DNA of 64,000 nucleotides, taken from assembly GCF_037949795.1 (NCBI RefSeq), contig NZ_CP149932.1, positions 558,001 through 622,000 of the forward strand, read 5' to 3'. A model generated the notes under the pieces. It worked only from the letters and a program-made list of their open reading frames with translations, did no database searches and was not told the DNA's origin. Below are positions 61,611 through 64,000 of this stretch, one piece after another; the stretch's first letter is position 1, and each line of letters starts with the position of its first letter. Made by a program: the position numbers and the translations under genes. The stretch is from Thioclava sp. GXIMD2076. GTDB taxonomy: Bacteria > Pseudomonadota > Alphaproteobacteria > Rhodobacterales > Rhodobacteraceae.

Positions 61611-62558
61611 TTACTGGGCCGTCATCTGCGCCTCGAACGCCGCGCGCGCGACCAGTTGCAGATCCTCCAGCGTCACGCCCTCTTCGGAGTGCACCTGCGC
61701 CAGCCGCTGCCCGTCAAGCGTGATCCATGCGCCCGTGTCATCCTCTTCCAATCCGAGTTCCGGGTCGGCAACCAGCGCGGTGTCATAGACGACAACGATG
61801 CGGTCCTCGGCAGGATCGAAATCGGCAATCACGGCAGGCGCATCCCCTTGCCATGCCCCCAGCACGAAGGCATCGCCATCCTCGCCGCCCGAAAGATAAT
61901 CGCCATGTCCTGCAATCAGCGTATCGGCTCCCGTGCCCCCGTTGAGGTAATCGCCCGTATCCTGATCCTCTTCCAAATCGCTGGTGCCCCATAGGAGGTC
62001 ATCGCCGCCATTGCCATCCAGCTCGTCCGAGCCCGGACCGCCAGACAGTCTGTCATCGCCCGCCCCGCCCTGCACCGCATCATCTCCTGCGCCGCCCGAC
62101 AGGGTGTCTGCGCCCTCGCCGCCCTGCAGGCTATCATCGCCCGCCCCGCCCGTCAGGCTGTCATCGCCACTTCCGCCCCGCAGAAGATCATCGCCCTCCG
62201 CTCCGACAAGGAAGTCCTCGCCCCATTCGCCGCTCAGCGTATCATCGCCCGTCCCGCCCAGAAGCGTATCATCGCCCTCCGCGCCCCAGAGCTGGTCATC
62301 GCCCGCGCGCCCCGTCAGGCTGTCATCGCCCCCGTAGCCGTTGATCTGGTCATCGCCTGCGCCGCCCGTGATCACCTCATCCGTAGGACCACCACCGATA
62401 ATCCGGTCCCCCGCTTCCGTCAGGGGACTGTCCTCCATAACGGGGCTTATCTCCTGTGCATCCTCTTCGTCATCGGCCTCATCGGTGCGGAAACCGCCCG
62501 CAAAGGCCGCACCCGCCCCCGCCACCAGCAGCCCGACCAATCCCGTCAGAAACAACAT
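61611..62558 (-). CDS. Short membrane-anchored calcium-binding RTX-repeat protein
   Basis: 315 residues. It starts [23 protein letters not shown], a single hydrophobic segment that may be a signal or an anchor. An acidic linker ([11 protein letters not shown]) follows. The middle third is a run of about 15 glycine-rich nonapeptides ([21 protein letters not shown], about residues 65-215), which form calcium-stacked parallel beta-roll repeats in RTX proteins. The C-terminal part ([25 protein letters not shown]) resembles the end of M10-type hemolysin-like domains. There is no toxin or protease domain. GAGGAGAGTGGA lies before ATG. The repeats at DNA level run from 61980 to 62340. Confidence 0.85.
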   Translation of the reverse strand: MLFLTGLVGLLVAGAGAAFAGGFRTDEADDEEDAQEISPVMEDSPLTEAGDRIIGGGPTDEVITGGAGDDQINGYGGDDSLTGRAGDDQLWGAEGDDTLLGGTGDDTLSGEWGEDFLVGAEGDDLLRGGSGDDSLTGGAGDDSLQGGEGADTLSGGAGDDAVQGGAGDDRLSGGPGSDELDGNGGDDLLWGTSDLEEDQDTGDYLNGGTGADTLIAGHGDYLSGGEDGDAFVLGAWQGDAPAVIADFDPAEDRIVVVYDTALVADPELGLEEDDTGAWITLDGQRLAQVHSEEGVTLEDLQLVARAAFEAQMTAQ

Positions 62559-62663
62559 TCCACTCTCCTCGCGCCCCCCAGCGAGGAAGAACATTACAGC
62601 AACATCACAAGATTCCCTAAGGGCAATCGCGAAATGGGAAGGCTTTCTGGTGCTATGGTAAAC

Positions 62664-63182
62664 TCACCCCCAGAGCACCGGCTGCTGCGCGTAGCTGATA
62701 TAAAGAGGATGTTTGGGCGCGCCGGCCTGTGTCAGGCCCAGATGGTAGAGCGGGCGATCGGCCCCGCGCAAAAGCGCCTCGACAACCGCGCCACGGCCCA
62801 GATGTGCCCCATGTGCGCCCCATGCGCAGATCACCCGATCCTCGGGGCCGGACACCCAATCGAGGCTCTCGAGGATGGCGCGGTCGTTCTCGGGGCCGAC
62901 CGGATCTGGCTGGGCCCGCATCACCTTGGGGTCGGTGGCGCGATAGGCGAAGATATTGGTCACGCGGAACGCCCCGAATCCCAACACCCGTGCACGGCGC
63001 TCGCAGCGCTCCACGGTCGGGTCGTTCTGCACCTCGGTCGCGGTCGAGGGGTTGAGCATGATGAACAGCGCGCGCGGGCCTTTCGGGTCCCATACACGGG
63101 TCAGCAGATACCGGAACTGCTCGTCATCGGAATAGACCGCGATGGAAGCCGCATCGCCCTTGAGAAACTCGCGCGTGACCAT
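62664..63182 (-). CDS. DUF1643 family protein
   Basis: 172 residues. The order of blocks, RYLLTRVWDPKGPRALFIMLNPSTATEVQNDPTVERCERRAR, then FGAFRVTNIFAYRATDPKVMR and VICAWGAHGAHLGRG, is that of the DUF1643 family. Function unknown; the conserved MLNPSTA and AWG motifs suggest a nucleotide- or nucleoside-handling fold. The start at 63182 follows AAAGGACGGCCTC. It is probably in one unit with the truB gene 56 bases upstream. Confidence 0.85.
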   Translation of the reverse strand: MVTREFLKGDAASIAVYSDDEQFRYLLTRVWDPKGPRALFIMLNPSTATEVQNDPTVERCERRARVLGFGAFRVTNIFAYRATDPKVMRAQPDPVGPENDRAILESLDWVSGPEDRVICAWGAHGAHLGRGAVVEALLRGADRPLYHLGLTQAGAPKHPLYISYAQQPVLWG

Positions 63183-63238
63183 GAGGCCGTCCTTTCGCCA
63201 AGGCAAAGGCCGGAGGAAATCCACCGGCCTGTCAAGGA

Positions 63239-64000
63239 TTACAGATTAAAGACGCGGCTCGGATGCAACTCGCCCGCCTTGTAGGTGCCTACAGCCAGCG
63301 GCACCCCCTCATAGGACACCCATGCCTCATCGCCATACTCGCAGGCCGAGGCCAGCACCATTCCCGGGTTGCCATTGCGCAGGCGCACCGCGCCCTCGGG
63401 GGTGCATTTCAGCTCGGGCAGATCCGCCAGACCGATCTCCAGCGGCTGCACGCGGGCATCCAGCTCGGGCGTCTTGGCCAGCTCATCCAGCGTCTCGAGG
63501 CTGATCCCCTGCGCGGCCTCGAACGGGCCGGACCATTCGCGGCGCAGCCACAGGACATGGCCCAAGCACCCCAGCACTTGCCCCAGATCACGGGCGATCG
63601 AGCGCACATAACCGCCCTTGCCGCAGACCATTTCCAGCTCGACCGTATCGACATCGACCCGCGAGACCAGCGTCAGGCTCTCGACCCAGAGGGGGCGTGC
63701 GGCCAGCTCCATTTCCTCGCCCTTGCGGGCCAAGGCATAGGCGCGCTCGCCATCCACCTTCACGGCAGAAAACTGCGGCGGCACCTGCATGATATCGCCC
63801 ACAAATTGCGGAAGTGCCGCGCGGATATCGTCATCGCTCGGACGCTTGTCCGAAGTCTCGATGACTTCGCCCTCGGCATCATCAGTATTGGTGGCAGCCC
63901 CCAGGCGCACCTGGAAACGGTAGCACTTGTCGGCATCGGTGATATAGGGAACGGTCTTCGTGGCCTCGCCCAAGGCCACGGCCAGCACGCCGGTTGCTGC
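63239..64000 (-). CDS. truB: tRNA pseudouridine(55) synthase, 5' end cut by window edge
   Basis: Only about 254 codons lie in the window. The first residues seen ([20 protein letters not shown]) match residues near 50-70 of TruB, so the start and the catalytic-aspartate motif GTLDP are outside. [15 protein letters not shown] and the C-terminal PUA-like tail ([17 protein letters not shown]) are present. It forms psi55 in the T loop of tRNAs. It lies upstream of rpsO in the usual alphaproteobacterial order, but here DUF1643 and the RTX gene lie between. No frameshift in the visible part. Confidence 0.95.
   Translation of the reverse strand, partial: AATGVLAVALGEATKTVPYITDADKCYRFQVRLGAATNTDDAEGEVIETSDKRPSDDDIRAALPQFVGDIMQVPPQFSAVKVDGERAYALARKGEEMELAARPLWVESLTLVSRVDVDTVELEMVCGKGGYVRSIARDLGQVLGCLGHVLWLRREWSGPFEAAQGISLETLDELAKTPELDARVQPLEIGLADLPELKCTPEGAVRLRNGNPGMVLASACEYGDEAWVSYEGVPLAVGTYKAGELHPSRVFNL

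Noticed and set aside
61980..62340. Short regular DNA repeats resembling a CRISPR array
   Set aside because: The period matches nonapeptide codons of the RTX gene on the minus strand and the units diverge at synonymous positions; there are no spacers or cas genes.
1..64000. tRNA, rRNA, insertion sequence, integrase or phage genes
   Set aside because: No T-loop/acceptor patterns of tRNA, no rRNA blocks and no transposase or integrase sequence were seen by eye; a tRNAscan or IS search could still find a missed short element.

Overview
The window is GC-rich, gene-dense bacterial chromosome. It reads as an alphaproteobacterium of the order Rhodobacterales (Paracoccus/Rhodobacter/Thioclava-like). 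The support is the xseB-ispA-dxs order, a type II lumazine synthase behind an FMN riboswitch, an MbfA-type membrane ferritin under an Irr-type iron box, a serC leader of the alphaproteobacterial kind, and several proteins I know only from this order. The genus cannot be fixed from the sequence. I saw no rRNA, tRNA, CRISPR array, insertion sequence, integrase or phage gene. Most of the window is ordinary core genome; the only island-like stretch is the surface-glycan block at about 53.4-57.0 kb.

Layout. 0-10.6 kb: a lipoprotein cut by the left edge, an acyl-CoA dehydrogenase translationally coupled to a metallo-beta-lactamase-fold hydrolase, a Sua5-type tRNA t6A enzyme, YqgE, a stand-alone DsbD N-domain protein and an RND efflux pair without an outer-membrane channel. 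10.6-18.1 kb: an atypical uracil-DNA glycosylase, prephenate dehydratase, an SRPBCC protein, NudC, a CpdB-like phosphoesterase without a signal peptide, and three proteins of unknown role. 18.2-22.8 kb: serine biosynthesis (serB divergent from serC-serA, with a structured serC leader). 22.9-31.8 kb: a PP2A-like phosphatase, a hybrid sensor kinase preceded by nested inverted repeats, RecQ, YggT, an MFS exporter, MepA and a phytase-like esterase. 31.8-36 kb: a putative queuosine-precursor transporter, a transcribed-looking 0.25-kb element with a tiny ORF, then xseB-ispA-dxs.

36-45 kb: a HAD hydrolase coupled to S-formylglutathione hydrolase, an AEC carrier, mbfA with its iron box, trhO, pncA, pncB, FMN riboswitch-ribH and a Pit phosphate transporter. 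The pnc and rib genes make this a cofactor neighbourhood. 45-53.3 kb: a Nudix hydrolase, ArfB, a polyamine-type GATase/glutamine-synthetase/FAD-oxidoreductase operon, a DegT aminotransferase, an aldehyde dehydrogenase and a 1-Cys peroxiredoxin. 53.4-57 kb: four glycan-transfer genes including a Stealth phosphotransferase, just downstream of the pnp terminator. 57-64 kb: pnp, putP inserted between pnp and rpsO, a short membrane-anchored RTX-repeat protein, a DUF1643 protein and truB cut by the right edge.

I did not find a clearly new multi-gene system. The items most worth a second look are: the tiny-ORF element at 32.5-32.8 kb, whose Shine-Dalgarno can pair with a downstream segment of the same transcript; the nested, mutually exclusive inverted repeats at 23.7 kb; the glycosylase that has lost its motif-3 histidine; the Stealth glycan block; and the anchored RTX protein.
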